A DNA stretch of 64,000 nt from Vibrio sp. JPW-9-11-11 (GCF_013369335.1 NZ_SZQJ01000005.1:248001-312000); one strand, 5' to 3'. Positions 45,771 to 56,292 are shown, counted from the stretch's first letter. A program made the numbers and translations. The notes: generated by a model not told the origin, from the letters alone.

Positions 45771-46679
45771 TTATTTGATGTTCAAGAATGCGGCACCGCG
45801 AACACCACCAGAATCGCCATGCTTCGCTTTGATGATCTTCGGACATTTGGCTACAGAAAGTAGGTACTTAGGCACTCGTTTTGGCATCTCTTCGTAAATC
45901 AGCTCAAAATTCGACAGCCCGCCTCCTAGCGCGACCACATGTGGGTCATTGGCAGTAAAGATATTGGCAAAGCAAATCGCGAGCAGTTCCATAAAGCGTT
46001 CAACATGCTCACACGCTTTTTCTTCGCCCGCTTGATACGCTTGAATAATCTCAATCGCCTTTTTCTCTTCGCCAAAATAGTGCGCGTAGATAAGCTCAAA
46101 ACCACGACCGGACAGGTAGCTGTCGAGGCAGCCTTGTTTACCACAGCCGCAACCAAGTAGCGGCGCGTTGTCACCAAGGTGGAACCATGCATCGATAGGT
46201 AAACGCATGTGACCCAGCTCGCCGGCTACGTGGTTTCGACCAGAGAATACTGAGCCGTCATAAACCAGCCCGCCGCCAAAACCTGTTCCTAAGATCAACC
46301 CCATGACTGAAGGCTCATCTTTTAACTCTTCATCCCACGCTTCGGAGAGTGCAAAACAGTTCGCATCATTTTCGATCTTAACGCGGCGACCAATTTTGGC
46401 TTCTAAGTCCGCGCGCAGTGGTTTCCCTTTCGCCGCAGGTACATTGACCGTCAGTACGGTGGCGTCGTCCGCGTCTTCCATGCCAGGTAAACCAAGACCA
46501 ATTTTACCTTCACAGCCAAACTGTTGATCGTACTTGCTGACTAGGCCTGTAATTGTGTCAACTAACAGTGCGTAGTCATCGGTAGGCGTTGGCACGCGTT
46601 CGGTCGCGACTCGTTCTAATTTGTCGTTAAACGCACCAAACTCTATTTTAGTGCCACCAACGTCAAAGCCGTAGTACAT
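45771..46679 (-). CDS. nagK: N-acetylglucosamine kinase of the ROK family
   Basis: A 302-residue sugar kinase. The phosphate-binding opening [15 protein letters not shown], the ROK motif with zinc ligands [21 protein letters not shown] and GTGFGGGLV are all present. It phosphorylates GlcNAc recovered from cell wall or chitin. ATG 46679 is preferred because GGGAGAG lies upstream; a longer reading adds 11 poor residues. It is convergent with the EAL gene. Confidence 0.93.
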   Translation of the reverse strand: MYYGFDVGGTKIEFGAFNDKLERVATERVPTPTDDYALLVDTITGLVSKYDQQFGCEGKIGLGLPGMEDADDATVLTVNVPAAKGKPLRADLEAKIGRRVKIENDANCFALSEAWDEELKDEPSVMGLILGTGFGGGLVYDGSVFSGRNHVAGELGHMRLPIDAWFHLGDNAPLLGCGCGKQGCLDSYLSGRGFELIYAHYFGEEKKAIEIIQAYQAGEEKACEHVERFMELLAICFANIFTANDPHVVALGGGLSNFELIYEEMPKRVPKYLLSVAKCPKIIKAKHGDSGGVRGAAFLNIK

Positions 46680-46813
46680 CTCATCTCTCCCAAAAACAAA
46701 TAATAAAATCAATAACCGATTTATTATCCATATAGCTAAGCCTACAAACTGTGACTTATGACCAATTTAGCCTTGAGGTAGTCGTGTTTGGACACTCCTT
46801 GTGCACACGGTCA

Positions 46814-47560
46814 TCAATTATTAGAGCGATTTCTCGTTTCTACGTTATTAACAAAGGCTTGTAGCACGGGACGCTCGCTCTCCGACTTCGCTCGACTCTT
46901 ACTCTGTAGATAACTCTCTTTGAATACCTCAAACCAAGCCGTCAAGGTACTCGCTAAACACGCTTGACCTATTTGTTCAAATACTAGGCTAGCCACTTCC
47001 GCTGTTGCGAGGTGTTGGGCCTTATCTGACCGGCGCATCACATAACGTGAAACGGACTCAGGCTGGATAGATAAAACCGGCAGATCATCAAGGTAGGGAG
47101 ATTTACGAAAAATACGCCTCGCCTCTCGCCAACTGCCGTCAATAAAAATCAACAATGGCTTTTTGTCAGCTTTTGCGCCAATACCATCGACTGGTATCAA
47201 TCGCGCGTGATCCTCGACATACTCGTCAGGGAAAACCACCACAGGCTGGTAATTTGGGCTTGCAAGTATCGCCAACATAGACTGATCTGGTTCAGTGCGA
47301 TGCCATTGGAATGCATACCCTTCTTTAACCGTATCTAAGATAAGCCGTCCAGTATTACTCGGCTTAAATACTTCATTGTCTGAAAGCAAGAGCATTACCG
47401 CGACATCGCTGTCGATATCCGGTTGGTAATCGCACAAACAATTCGACTTAGCGACTTGGCAGTATACACAACGCTCCACTTTGCTCCCTCGAGCGACAAA
47501 AGGCTTAGTGGATTGCGCAAGACGATGTTGGTAGAGACGATGAAAAGCGTGGATTCTCAT
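46814..47560 (-). CDS. DTW-domain tRNA-uridine aminocarboxypropyltransferase
   Basis: A 248-residue protein with an N-terminal zinc-ribbon-like motif CVYCQVAKSNCLCDYQP and the DTW-family core LIFIDGSWREARRIFRKSPYL. The family (TapT/YfiP in E. coli) adds the aminocarboxypropyl group of SAM to a uridine in tRNA (acp3U47). The C-terminal tail is basic. The exact DxTW motif reads DGSW. No strong ribosome site is seen before the ATG. Confidence 0.87.
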   Translation of the reverse strand: MRIHAFHRLYQHRLAQSTKPFVARGSKVERCVYCQVAKSNCLCDYQPDIDSDVAVMLLLSDNEVFKPSNTGRLILDTVKEGYAFQWHRTEPDQSMLAILASPNYQPVVVFPDEYVEDHARLIPVDGIGAKADKKPLLIFIDGSWREARRIFRKSPYLDDLPVLSIQPESVSRYVMRRSDKAQHLATAEVASLVFEQIGQACLASTLTAWFEVFKESYLQSKSRAKSESERPVLQAFVNNVETRNRSNN

Positions 47561-47627
47561 AGTGGAACATATTAATGTTAAGGGCGGTCAGTTTACTTAG
47601 CCCGATACGTGTTGCAAGGATAATATC

Positions 47628-48416
47628 ATGCAAAATACCGAAATGATTCGGATTGGATTCTTCATAGCTACGCTACTGTTATGTGGGATGTGGGAGTGGC
47701 GAACGCCGCGAAAAGCGCTGACACAAAACAAAGCATTCCGCTGGCTCAACAACCTCGGTTTGATAGCATTTAATTCGCTATGTTTAACTCTGACCATGCC
47801 GATTGTCGCACTCGGCGCCGCCTACTACGCAGAGCAACACGCATTTGGGTTATTTAACTATTGGCAGTTGCCCACTTGGTTGGAGATCTTGTTGGCGGTG
47901 GTCCTACTCGACATGGTCATTTATTTTCAACACCTTATCTTTCATCGTGTCCCTTGGCTTTGGCGTTTACATCGCATGCATCATGCCGATCAAGACATCG
48001 ATGTCACCACAGGCACACGCTTTCATCCGATCGAAATGATACTTTCGATGTGGATTAAAGTCGGCGTCGCAATACTGCTCGGCATCTCACCATTGGCTAT
48101 TGTTGTCTTCGAAATCGTACTAAACGTCAGCGCGATGTTTAATCACAGCAATGGGTTCCTGCCTTTAACGGTCGATAAGCGACTTCGCAAACTGATCGTC
48201 ACCCCCGATATGCACCGTGTTCACCACTCAGTTATACCAAGTGAAACACACTCTAATTTTGGCTTTTTCTTATCTGTGTGGGACCAGCTATTTGGTACTT
48301 ATCGACCACAACCCTCATTGGGACATCAAGGGGTTAAGATTGGGATTCCACTTTTTCAGCGCACCAACGAACAAAGGTTGGATAAAATGCTTACCCAGCC
48401 TTTTCGTAATGATTAA
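47628..48416 (+). CDS. Fatty acid hydroxylase/sterol desaturase family membrane protein
   Basis: A 262-residue integral membrane di-iron oxygenase with about four membrane helices. The histidine clusters HLIFH, HRMHH, HNSN-type FNHSN and HRVHHS fit the family's eight-histidine metal site. The substrate is unknown; family members hydroxylate or desaturate lipid chains. AAGGA lies upstream of the ATG. It converges on the chemoreceptor gene with a 20-base gap. Confidence 0.88.
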   Translation: MQNTEMIRIGFFIATLLLCGMWEWRTPRKALTQNKAFRWLNNLGLIAFNSLCLTLTMPIVALGAAYYAEQHAFGLFNYWQLPTWLEILLAVVLLDMVIYFQHLIFHRVPWLWRLHRMHHADQDIDVTTGTRFHPIEMILSMWIKVGVAILLGISPLAIVVFEIVLNVSAMFNHSNGFLPLTVDKRLRKLIVTPDMHRVHHSVIPSETHSNFGFFLSVWDQLFGTYRPQPSLGHQGVKIGIPLFQRTNEQRLDKMLTQPFRND

Positions 48417-48436
48417 TACTATCGGCATCGCCCTGT

Positions 48437-50467
48437 TTATATTGCGTACTTATGCAGCATTGTTTGCTGATCCCCAGCGATATTCGCGACCTGCTGTGAA
48501 CTCTCTACCATCGACTCCAGTTGGCGCTTAGTTTGCTGGCCTTGATCAGAAACGCGGGTAATCGATTGACTCACATGAGCCGTTGCGCTTTGCTGTTGCT
48601 CCGTCGCGACAGACACTTGCTCCACACGAGTGCGTATATGAGCAACGGCGGTTTCGATATCAGCAAAGGTCGATTTCACCCTATCACTTGACTCGAGTGC
48701 ATTGCTCATTTCTTGCCGAGACTCCGCTACCGAAACTCGAGAGCTTTCAGCCGCCGCCACCAACTGATTCATTCGGTCACGAATACTACTGGTTTGACTG
48801 GAGGTATCACTTGCCAACTTGCGAACTTCATCAGCGACCACTGCAAAGCCCCTTCCCTGCTCACCAGCGCGCGCTGCTTCAATAGCGGCATTCAGTGCAA
48901 GTAAATTGGTATTTTCTGCGATCCCTGAGATCAAATCGACCATTTCACGGATTTGTTTGACCCGCTTATCCAGTTCTACCATCGAACTTTCGTTAGCATT
49001 GAGTGTTTGCTCAAGTCGGTGCAAACGCATGCGATTTTCTTCTATCGCTTGTACCCCGCTGCTTGAGTGCTCAGTCGCCACTTTTGACTCTTGATAAGAT
49101 TCTTGAGTGATGGTTGCGATCTCGCTGATCGAAGCTTCAAGTTGATTGACGGTGGCAACCATGCTGGTGAGCGATTCGTTTTGTTCAATTAAACTCTGAT
49201 TGGAATGCTCGGCCGCGGTATGGCTGATTTCTGCGGTTTGATATAAAGTCTCGCAATTTCGGGTGACCGTCGCGATAGATTCATGCGTCGATACAATCAC
49301 TTGGTTAAGCTTGCGTGCGATCTCTTTCATCTCTAGTGGACCAAGCTGGTTCACTTCAAAGGTAAAGTCATGCTGAGTCAACTTGTCTAAACTACCAAGA
49401 ATGTTTTTCAATCCGACGTGAATCCAACGACGTAGCGATAACCATGACACTATCACGAGCACAACAATAACTATCCCACTTAACAGTAAGGTTGATGTCA
49501 CAGACTCCATCGTCGATTTGACTACTTGCTGGCTTTGATTGATGAGTAATTGTGCTTGCGATGACACCTGATTGAGTTGCTCGATAGTTTGATTAGCAAT
49601 CTCAACAACGTGGACAACTTCAGCAGACTGCTGATTGACCAGTTCAAGCTTAGCAAGGATTTGGTCGACAATGCCCCCTTGAGTAAATCCCGCTTCAACC
49701 ATCTGATAACCCGAGGTTAAGCTGGTAAAGTCCACCACATCGGGATGCCACTCTTTGAAATCATCATAAGCCAGGCTTACCCCTGCCAAGCGACTTTTCA
49801 TTTTACGGTACTCTTGCTGTGCCTTATCTAAGTCCTCGAGCATCATCAATTCAACAAAGGCACTTTCCATGGAACTAACATTGGCAATGAAGCGATTGGC
49901 GGCGTCAACTGACTCGGGATTATCTCCACTGAGAAACGAGCTTATCCGACTCATCTCAGGCCCCACAGAGCCCAAGCCGTAGCGAAAGGCATCAAGTTCT
50001 TGATTGATGCGCTCTTGACGAGCTAACAAGTTACGTTGTGTCGCAATAACCTCGGAACTGAGTGTATTCAGTTGGGAAATCAACTCGGCCATCGACTGAG
50101 TTTGCTCTGGGCTGATCCCTTGTTGATAATCACTGGCAATATTGAGGACTTGCTGAGAAAACTGGTTTGTATCAGAGACCAGCACATCGATACGCGCAGA
50201 GATATCATTAAGTGCTTGCGTATCGCGTGTCTGAGTGGCATAGCTAAGTTGTTTGACCTGATCAAGAATCGATTGGGTGAGTTTGGCATTGGTCATTGCG
50301 AGAGGAAGTGCTCGCTGTGATAAGTCGGAAAACTGTTGACCTATTCGGTCGAGCCCTTTAATACTGGTCGCGGAGAGAACAATAACCAGTAAAATAAAGG
50401 TGATAAACACCGTGCTGATGGTTTGAATCAATGAGAGTTTAAATTTGCCTTTGTTCAGCGTATCCAT
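48437..50467 (-). CDS. Methyl-accepting chemotaxis protein
   Basis: A 676-residue chemoreceptor. One N-terminal membrane helix (about residues 13-35) precedes a long helical periplasmic domain (about 36-315), a second membrane helix (about 317-340), a HAMP domain and the cytoplasmic signalling hairpin with tip [31 protein letters not shown]. The C-terminus ends HKYAI without a CheR-binding pentapeptide. The helical sensor domain is not of the Cache type and its ligand is unknown. Confidence 0.95.
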   Translation of the reverse strand: MDTLNKGKFKLSLIQTISTVFITFILLVIVLSATSIKGLDRIGQQFSDLSQRALPLAMTNAKLTQSILDQVKQLSYATQTRDTQALNDISARIDVLVSDTNQFSQQVLNIASDYQQGISPEQTQSMAELISQLNTLSSEVIATQRNLLARQERINQELDAFRYGLGSVGPEMSRISSFLSGDNPESVDAANRFIANVSSMESAFVELMMLEDLDKAQQEYRKMKSRLAGVSLAYDDFKEWHPDVVDFTSLTSGYQMVEAGFTQGGIVDQILAKLELVNQQSAEVVHVVEIANQTIEQLNQVSSQAQLLINQSQQVVKSTMESVTSTLLLSGIVIVVLVIVSWLSLRRWIHVGLKNILGSLDKLTQHDFTFEVNQLGPLEMKEIARKLNQVIVSTHESIATVTRNCETLYQTAEISHTAAEHSNQSLIEQNESLTSMVATVNQLEASISEIATITQESYQESKVATEHSSSGVQAIEENRMRLHRLEQTLNANESSMVELDKRVKQIREMVDLISGIAENTNLLALNAAIEAARAGEQGRGFAVVADEVRKLASDTSSQTSSIRDRMNQLVAAAESSRVSVAESRQEMSNALESSDRVKSTFADIETAVAHIRTRVEQVSVATEQQQSATAHVSQSITRVSDQGQQTKRQLESMVESSQQVANIAGDQQTMLHKYAI

Positions 50468-50551
50468 GCGGAGAAAGTGTCCTGCTGCTTGGTATTGATT
50501 GCTGGCATAATATGGCGGGTTTGTTACGGTTAGATTTCACGGAGGGGATTT

Positions 50552-51064
50552 ATGAGTCTACAACGACCTTGTGCGAGTTACTTCAAAGTTGGCATACTAA
50601 CCGCTCTATTATTTGGCTGTAGCACGCCACGCCACTCAGAGTTCAACCAACCTGCCTCATCGCCACTTTCTATGGAACAACAACAACTTAAGCATTCATT
50701 AATGCAGGTTTACGCAGTATGGCAGGGGGCTCCCTATCGACTTGGCGGAACATCCATCAACGGCGTCGATTGCTCTGCGTTTGTTCAAGTCACCTATCAG
50801 CAAGCCCTGGGGTATCGGTTACCGCGCACCACCAAAGATCAAGTTAAAGTCGGCGACGAAATAAGCTACCAGCAAGCCAACGTGGGCGATTTAGTATTCT
50901 TTAAAACCGCACCGAAAGTGAGACACGTAGGCGTTTATCTGGGCAATAAACAATTTATGCATGCATCAACGTCAAAAGGAGTGATTATTTCGCGGTTGGA
51001 TAACCCATACTGGGCTTCTAAGTATTGGCATGTAAGGCGAGTTCGATCCTCGCCTGAAATCTAA
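50552..51064 (+). CDS. NlpC/P60 family lipoprotein endopeptidase
   Basis: A 170-residue lipoprotein. The signal sequence ends in a lipobox LLFGC (Cys23). The NlpC/P60 domain (about residues 45-165) has catalytic Cys74 in NGVDCSAFVQ, His125 in RHVGVYLG and His137 in MHAST. It probably cuts the murein stem-peptide link. GGAGGGG lies 6 bases before the ATG. Confidence 0.93.
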   Translation: MSLQRPCASYFKVGILTALLFGCSTPRHSEFNQPASSPLSMEQQQLKHSLMQVYAVWQGAPYRLGGTSINGVDCSAFVQVTYQQALGYRLPRTTKDQVKVGDEISYQQANVGDLVFFKTAPKVRHVGVYLGNKQFMHASTSKGVIISRLDNPYWASKYWHVRRVRSSPEI

Positions 51065-51074
51065 TTACAGCGGA

Positions 51075-51419
51075 TTAGTCGTATTTAGCGACCGCGGTAT
51101 CAAAAAGGTTTTTCACTAATGCAATGTATTCGTCTAAAAAGCGAATTTGCTCGTTGGTGGCGGGTTTGCCCCAAACACCAGCCAAGACTTCTCCTAGATC
51201 TTCTACGACGGAGTCGGCCTCTTTGAGTAACTGAAAACGTACACTTGAGTGAAGCTCTGGGTTTTGCTCAAAAATAGCCATGATATTGCTCGCAACCATA
51301 TCAGTCACGACGTCTTCGACGCTCTCTGTTCCTATCTCGCCCTCTTCCGAAGCGAATACATCTAGGTTGAAAGCTAAGTGCTCAATAAGAGCTAGATAAC
51401 CATCGGTTTCAACAACCAC
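51075..51419 (-). CDS. DUF3802 family protein
   Basis: A 114-residue acidic, helical, soluble protein starting at GTG 51419 with GGAG 7 bases upstream. The segment VVEDLGEVLAGVWGKPATNEQIRFLDEYIALVKNLF and overall size match DUF3802, a Vibrio family of unknown function. It converges on the NlpC/P60 gene with a 10-base gap. Confidence 0.8.
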   Translation of the reverse strand: MVVETDGYLALIEHLAFNLDVFASEEGEIGTESVEDVVTDMVASNIMAIFEQNPELHSSVRFQLLKEADSVVEDLGEVLAGVWGKPATNEQIRFLDEYIALVKNLFDTAVAKYD

Positions 51420-51768
51420 AGTTTTTCTCCATTTGGTACGTGCCGTCGATTTACACCTTTAATACTAAGACATATCAAGGAGTTTACACAACCTAACTCA
51501 ATAGCGTTGCTGATCAAAACGACATTTTAAATCAAGGCCTACTTACAAAACCTAACACAAGTTAGAGGGAAAAGTTTGAAAGCTTCTCAAAAATATCAAG
51601 TTGATGGTCGCATCAGGTGAATAAGATGCTATCCAGAGACCTAAGTCACACTTTAAAAGTGTAACCTCGTATTTAAGTTAAACGATTGAATTTTTTGCAG
51701 TAAGAACCAGTATCTCCACAAACGATCATCTACACTGTGATTAACTGACTCGGATGATGGAATGAATT
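51420..51768. other. Intergenic region upstream of DUF3802 and the fructosamine kinase gene
   Basis: 349 bases without a supported gene. It is AT-rich and divergent, so it holds promoters for both neighbours. A short dyad ACACTTT-A-AAAGTGT lies near 51650-51664. No named regulator site was recognised. Confidence 0.5.
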
Positions 51769-52635
51769 ATGTGGCAAGCCATTGCAAAGCAGCTTTCAGA
51801 CACTTTATTGTTCTCTTTCCAAATCAACGAAAAAGAGAAAGTCGACGGTGGGGACATCAGTGAGTGCTATATGATCTCGGATGGTCAACAACGTTATTTC
51901 GTTAAAGTGAACAACCGTTCTTTTATTAATAAGTTTGAAATCGAAGCTGAAAATATCCGTATTCTACGCGAGAGCAATACGGTCTTTGTACCAGAACTGA
52001 TTTTGACGGGCACATCCAAAAGTCACTCCTTTATCATCCTCAATTATCTGCCCACCAAACCACTGGATGACAACAAAAACAGTTATGCGTTTGGTCAACA
52101 ACTCGCCCGCTTACACATGTGGGGGGAGCAAAAAGAGTACGGTTTTGACCAAGACAACTACATTGGCGCCACCCTTCAGCCCAACAAATGGGATAAAAAG
52201 TGGTCCCGCTTTTTTGCAGAGCAACGCATCGGCTGGCAACTACAACTCATGCGTGAAAAAGGCATCCATCTTGTCGACATCGATGAGTTTACCCAACTTG
52301 TTCATCAGCGCCTCGCAACCCACCAACCCAAACCCTCGTTGTTACACGGTGATCTATGGCACGGCAATGTCGCCAACTCCGTTGTAGGACCAATTTGTTA
52401 CGATCCCGCTTGTTATTGGGGCGATAGAGAGTGTGATATCGCCATGACCGAACTGTTCGAAGGTTTTCAGCCGGAGTTTTACCAAGGTTACGAAAGCGTC
52501 ATGCCGTTGGAGTTCTCCTACAGTGAACGTAAAGATATCTACAACCTTTACCATCTACTCAATCACTACAATCAATTTGGCGGTCATTACTTGGATCAAG
52601 CCGATAAAATGATCAAGCGAATTCTGTCATTCTAG
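51769..52635 (+). CDS. Fructosamine kinase family protein
   Basis: A 288-residue aminoglycoside-phosphotransferase-fold kinase. The catalytic loop SLLHGDLWHGNV and the metal-binding segment CYDPACYWGDRECDIAMTELF are intact, and N-terminal GGDISECY and YFVKVN mark the nucleotide lobe. Relatives (FN3K-like, E. coli YniA) phosphorylate ketosamine-modified protein lysines. No neighbour suggests a different role. Confidence 0.9.
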   Translation: MWQAIAKQLSDTLLFSFQINEKEKVDGGDISECYMISDGQQRYFVKVNNRSFINKFEIEAENIRILRESNTVFVPELILTGTSKSHSFIILNYLPTKPLDDNKNSYAFGQQLARLHMWGEQKEYGFDQDNYIGATLQPNKWDKKWSRFFAEQRIGWQLQLMREKGIHLVDIDEFTQLVHQRLATHQPKPSLLHGDLWHGNVANSVVGPICYDPACYWGDRECDIAMTELFEGFQPEFYQGYESVMPLEFSYSERKDIYNLYHLLNHYNQFGGHYLDQADKMIKRILSF

Positions 52636-52650
52636 TGAAAAATTATTCAT

Positions 52651-52669
52651 ATGTAACAACGAGTTACAT
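52651..52669. repeat. Inverted repeat downstream of the fructosamine kinase gene
   Basis: ATGTAAC-AACGA-GTTACAT is a perfect 7-bp dyad with 5-base spacer. It could be an operator for the CPXCG gene 200 bases downstream, but the binding protein is not recognised. Confidence 0.35.
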
Positions 52670-52873
52670 TATCTTACATAGTCCGTGTCAACTCAATTTA
52701 TCGAGAAAGGTGATTTCTCCCTTTGTCACGGATGAAATTCCTTACCTAAATCATGTTTTATACTTAATTCATACCTAACACTAACTTCTCCACTTAGTAT
52801 TAAAGTGAAGCGAGCTTAAAAGCAAGGCTACTGGTATCGCCTACTGTTTGTTGAAGATGTAAAGGACAGAATT

Positions 52874-53077
52874 ATGAAGAATTACACAGAAAAGATGGTT
52901 GCTTGTCCGCACTGCGGTCACTCAATTGGCATTACTCTTGATGCGTCGAATGGCAGTCAAAATTTCTATGATGACTGCCCAGCCTGTTGCAACGCTATTC
53001 ACCTAAGTATGAACGTAGATGAACAGCGAGACACGATAGAGCTCTTTGTTGACGCAGACGACGAGCAAATCTTTTAG
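52874..53077 (+). CDS. CPXCG motif-containing cysteine-rich protein
   Basis: A 67-residue protein with two CxxC pairs (CPHCG and CPACC), which together probably bind one zinc or iron. The MVACPHCGHSIGITLDASNG opening matches the small CPXCG family found in gammaproteobacteria. Function unknown. AAGGACAG lies upstream of the ATG. Confidence 0.87.
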   Translation: MKNYTEKMVACPHCGHSIGITLDASNGSQNFYDDCPACCNAIHLSMNVDEQRDTIELFVDADDEQIF

Positions 53078-53095
53078 TCTGCATTGGCGAGATTC

Positions 53096-53707
53096 CTATT
53101 GAGCGCGCTGCGCTAACACGCGCTCAACAGTATCAACGATCGCCTGCGTTTGAGGGTCGATTTCTACGTTTACCTTATCTCCAGCGGCTCGGCTGCCAAA
53201 CAAGGTTCGATTCAGCGTCTCTGGGATCAAGTGAACACAAAACTGATTGCCGCTCACGTCTCCTATGGTGAGCGAGCAACCGTCTAGCCCGATATAGCCT
53301 TTAGCCAGCACATACTTCATCATCTCCGATGGTAATTCGAACCAGATAGTTCGATTGTTCGGAGAATCAACCACCTTAGTGACTTCAGCAATGACTGCAA
53401 TGTGACCTGACATTGAGTGGCCACCAATTTCATCGCCAAATTTAGCCGCCCTTTCGATGTTAACACTATCGCCGACGACCAATTGCCCAAGGTTAGTGAG
53501 CTCGAGCGTTGCTTGCATTAAATCAAAGTCGACCAGATTGTCTTCGATACGGGTAACCGTTAAACAGCACCCATTGTGTGCAACCGAAGCACCAATCGTG
53601 AGCCCTTGTTTCATTTCGCCATCGAGTTTTAACGTATGCGTTTGAAACTTTTCTTTTTTTTCAATAGCAACAACTTGTGCCATTCCTTGAACAATACCGG
53701 TAAACAT
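53096..53707 (-). CDS. ribE: Riboflavin synthase subunit alpha
   Basis: A 203-residue enzyme that dismutates two molecules of dimethyl-ribityllumazine to riboflavin. Two lumazine-binding repeats are visible: FTGIVQG...GCCLTV and [10 protein letters not shown]...GCSLTIG. The N-terminal MFTGIV motif is intact. It is divergent from norM, the same pairing as ribC-mdtK in E. coli. No FMN riboswitch was recognised upstream. It is slightly short for the family (213 in E. coli). Confidence 0.93.
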   Translation of the reverse strand: MFTGIVQGMAQVVAIEKKEKFQTHTLKLDGEMKQGLTIGASVAHNGCCLTVTRIEDNLVDFDLMQATLELTNLGQLVVGDSVNIERAAKFGDEIGGHSMSGHIAVIAEVTKVVDSPNNRTIWFELPSEMMKYVLAKGYIGLDGCSLTIGDVSGNQFCVHLIPETLNRTLFGSRAAGDKVNVEIDPQTQAIVDTVERVLAQRAQ

Positions 53708-53845
53708 TCGCTGCTTCCTGTGAGTTTTTCATGGTGTTTAGTGTGACATTTCTTTATTATCCGACACAACGTTTTTCTCAGCGTACTCAGTGCTCGGAGT
53801 ATGGAAACGCTGCTTGTTTCTAGTCGTCATATCGGAGTTACCTAC

Positions 53846-55216
53846 TTGCAACATTATAAGAATGAAGCCACCCAATTGATCAAACTTGCGACGCCAGTAT
53901 TGATCGCATCCGTGGCACAAACAGGAATGGGGTTTGTTGATACCGTGATGGCAGGAGGCGTGAGTGCAACCGACATGGCTGCGGTCTCTATTGCCTCAAG
54001 TATTTGGCTACCCACGATACTATTTGGTATCGGGCTACTGATGGCCTTAGTTCCCGTCGTGGCTCAACTGAACGGAGCTGGTCGTCAACATAAAGTGCCG
54101 TTTGAAATTCAACAAGGTATTACCATGGCGCTGTTGCTCTCGGTGCCAACCTGTTTAGTTCTGATGCAGACTGAAAACATCCTCAACGTCATGGATGTCG
54201 AAGCTCTGATGGCAGATAAGACCATTGGCTACATGAATGCGGTCATGTTTGCGGTTCCCGCTTTTTTGCTTTTCCAAGCATTACGCAGTTTGACCGATGG
54301 TATGTCATTGACCAAACCCGCCATGATCATTGGGTTTATTGGCTTAGTGCTCAACATCCCGCTCAACTGGATGTTTGTCTACGGTAAGCTCGGCGCGCCA
54401 GCGCTCGGTGGTGTGGGCTGTGGTGTCGCCACAGCGATTGTCTATTGGATTATGTTTGGACTGCTGTTTTTCTATGTCGTGACTTCGCAAAGGCTCGCTA
54501 AAGTCAACCTGTTTGAGCAGTTCCACGCACCGGATTTTAAAGCGCAAATCAAACTGTTCAAACTCGGTTTTCCGGTCGCGGCCGCACTGTTTTTTGAAGT
54601 GACTCTGTTTGCGGTGGTGGCACTTTTAGTCGCACCGCTAGGCCCTTTAGTCGTGGCAGCGCATCAAGTCGCGATTAACTTCTCGTCATTGATTTTCATG
54701 CTACCTATGAGTATTGGTGCCGCTACCAGTATTCGAGTGGGCCACAAACTGGGTCAAGAGAGCGTTCATGGTGCAACGGTTGCTTCTCGGGTAGGGCTCA
54801 TCGTCGCCATCACTCTGTCACTGGTTACGGCAATGCTCACCCTACTCTTTCGTGAGCAAGTCTCACTGCTTTACACCGACAACCGAGCGGTTATCGACCT
54901 CGCGATGCAACTTTTGGTATTGGCCGCGGTTTATCAAGTGACCGACGCCATTCAAGTGGTGGCGGCGGGCGCGTTACGAGGATATAAAGATATGGCAGCC
55001 ATCTTCAACCGCACCTTTATTGCCTATTGGATCCTAGGTTTACCTATGGGCTACATATTGGCCATGACCGATTGGATTGTTGCGCCAATGGGCGCGCATG
55101 GCTTTTGGTTTGGCTTTATTATCGGTTTATCATCCGCTGCAGGATTACTTGGTTTGCGCTTAAAGTGGTTGCACAAACAAAGCGACGAACAGCAACTCTT
55201 GCTCGCCACCAAATAA
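53846..55216 (+). CDS. norM: MATE family multidrug efflux protein NorM
   Basis: A 456-residue Na+- or H+-coupled exporter with 12 membrane helices. The opening KNEATQLIKLATPVLIASVAQTGMGFVDTVMAGGVSATDMAAVS is close to V. cholerae NorM, and the acidic residue in FVDTVMAG that binds cation is conserved. I chose TTG 53846 as start because CGGAG lies 10 bases upstream and the resulting length fits NorM; ATG 53801 gives 15 extra residues with GGAG only 2 bases away. Confidence 0.92.
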   Translation: MQHYKNEATQLIKLATPVLIASVAQTGMGFVDTVMAGGVSATDMAAVSIASSIWLPTILFGIGLLMALVPVVAQLNGAGRQHKVPFEIQQGITMALLLSVPTCLVLMQTENILNVMDVEALMADKTIGYMNAVMFAVPAFLLFQALRSLTDGMSLTKPAMIIGFIGLVLNIPLNWMFVYGKLGAPALGGVGCGVATAIVYWIMFGLLFFYVVTSQRLAKVNLFEQFHAPDFKAQIKLFKLGFPVAAALFFEVTLFAVVALLVAPLGPLVVAAHQVAINFSSLIFMLPMSIGAATSIRVGHKLGQESVHGATVASRVGLIVAITLSLVTAMLTLLFREQVSLLYTDNRAVIDLAMQLLVLAAVYQVTDAIQVVAAGALRGYKDMAAIFNRTFIAYWILGLPMGYILAMTDWIVAPMGAHGFWFGFIIGLSSAAGLLGLRLKWLHKQSDEQQLLLATK

Positions 55217-55220
55217 CAAA

Positions 55221-55254
55221 TAGCAATAAGGCCAGTTATCTGGCCTTATTGCTA
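55221..55254. terminator. Bidirectional terminator between norM and the DNA ligase gene
   Basis: A perfect 15-bp stem (TAGCAATAAGGCCAG with CTGGCCTTATTGCTA) encloses a 4-base loop and lies between convergent genes. Confidence 0.85.
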
Positions 55255-55258
55255 TTAT

Positions 55259-56122
55259 CTAATCAGTGTTGTGCTCTCGTTGACGAATATAACGAGCAAA
55301 GCGTGGGACATTATTATCCGTTAACCCGTTGTATCTAAACTGGATCTGAGTTCCCAATGGAGGTGGAGATTGTCTTAGCGCGTCAGATAACCCGCTACCG
55401 ATGTAAAACTCAAGCCCACTCGGTAACTTGACCAACAGTGATCCTACTTGGTTTTTGTACTTACCACTGCCCGTTTTATAACCGATTACTGTTGCCTCAG
55501 CGTCTTGGTACTGTTTGAGCTTTAACAAGCTATCATGACGACCCGAATGATAGTGACTCGACATATCACGCAGCATCAGCCCCTCTCCCCCTTGCTCTGT
55601 TACCTGCGCTAACTGCTGCATTAACTCAGGCTCAGAAACTACCGGGTTCTGAGGCAAGTAATCAATGTGCAAATGTGAGGTCCGCTCAACATACGCTTTT
55701 ATCTGAGTATACCTTTGCGCATAACTCCCTGAATTATTGGGCAAATCAAACACCACTAAACGAATCTTTCTCCATGCTGAGTCACTGGGCTTCTGATCGA
55801 GTACTGTGGTCTGAACCAAGGTAAACTCTCCTCTCCCAGCCCACAGTTCCCCCTCTAGCGCAAAATCTGGCAACGGAGCTACAAACCAATCAGGGGCGAT
55901 AATTTCTTTTCCTCCACGTGTCGTGAGTTTATTTCCATCCCATATCGCTCGAATACCATCTAGCTTTTCACTTACCCAATAATGACCGAGGTTGATGTCT
56001 GATGAGTAATTTTTAGCGAGAGTGATATGGGCAAACACTGGCGGCTGATCGATATCTCGTTCAACGGCTTTAACCGGTAGTGTCATCATGGCAACGGCAA
56101 GGTAGGAAAGGCGCATCTGCAT
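55259..56122 (-). CDS. Periplasmic ATP-dependent DNA ligase (LigE type)
   Basis: A 287-residue minimal ligase. An N-terminal signal peptide (MRLSYLAVAMMTLPVKA) is followed by the adenylation domain with nucleophile Lys53 in SEKLDGIRA, motif III FALEGELWAG, motif IV GGEGLMLRD and motif V LLKLKQY, then an OB domain. ATG 56122 is preferred because AGGA lies 8 bases upstream. ATP-dependent ligases exported to the periplasm are known in Vibrio, Neisseria and Haemophilus, and a role in competence or biofilm DNA has been proposed. Confidence 0.9.
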   Translation of the reverse strand: MQMRLSYLAVAMMTLPVKAVERDIDQPPVFAHITLAKNYSSDINLGHYWVSEKLDGIRAIWDGNKLTTRGGKEIIAPDWFVAPLPDFALEGELWAGRGEFTLVQTTVLDQKPSDSAWRKIRLVVFDLPNNSGSYAQRYTQIKAYVERTSHLHIDYLPQNPVVSEPELMQQLAQVTEQGGEGLMLRDMSSHYHSGRHDSLLKLKQYQDAEATVIGYKTGSGKYKNQVGSLLVKLPSGLEFYIGSGLSDALRQSPPPLGTQIQFRYNGLTDNNVPRFARYIRQREHNTD

Positions 56123-56292
56123 ATTGTCGTTCCTGTTATCGATAGATATAGGTATTAATTCACAGTTCATAGCGCGTGACGATTTGGTCGTGCAATGAAA
56201 ACGAAACGAATCGAACTGAATACGTGTTTTACAACATCGCAGTTGCAGCCAAAGGCGGGTTTGCCGTAAACACCGCTCTCTCCCAAGACTGC

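Noticed and set aside
48316..48331. GGGACA near 48320 as half of an enhancer palindrome
   Set aside because: Only a half-site, inside the hydroxylase gene, with no partner arm or sigma54 promoter.
53708..53800. FMN riboswitch upstream of the riboflavin synthase gene
   Set aside because: The 93-base divergent gap with norM is too short and shows no conserved RFN element.
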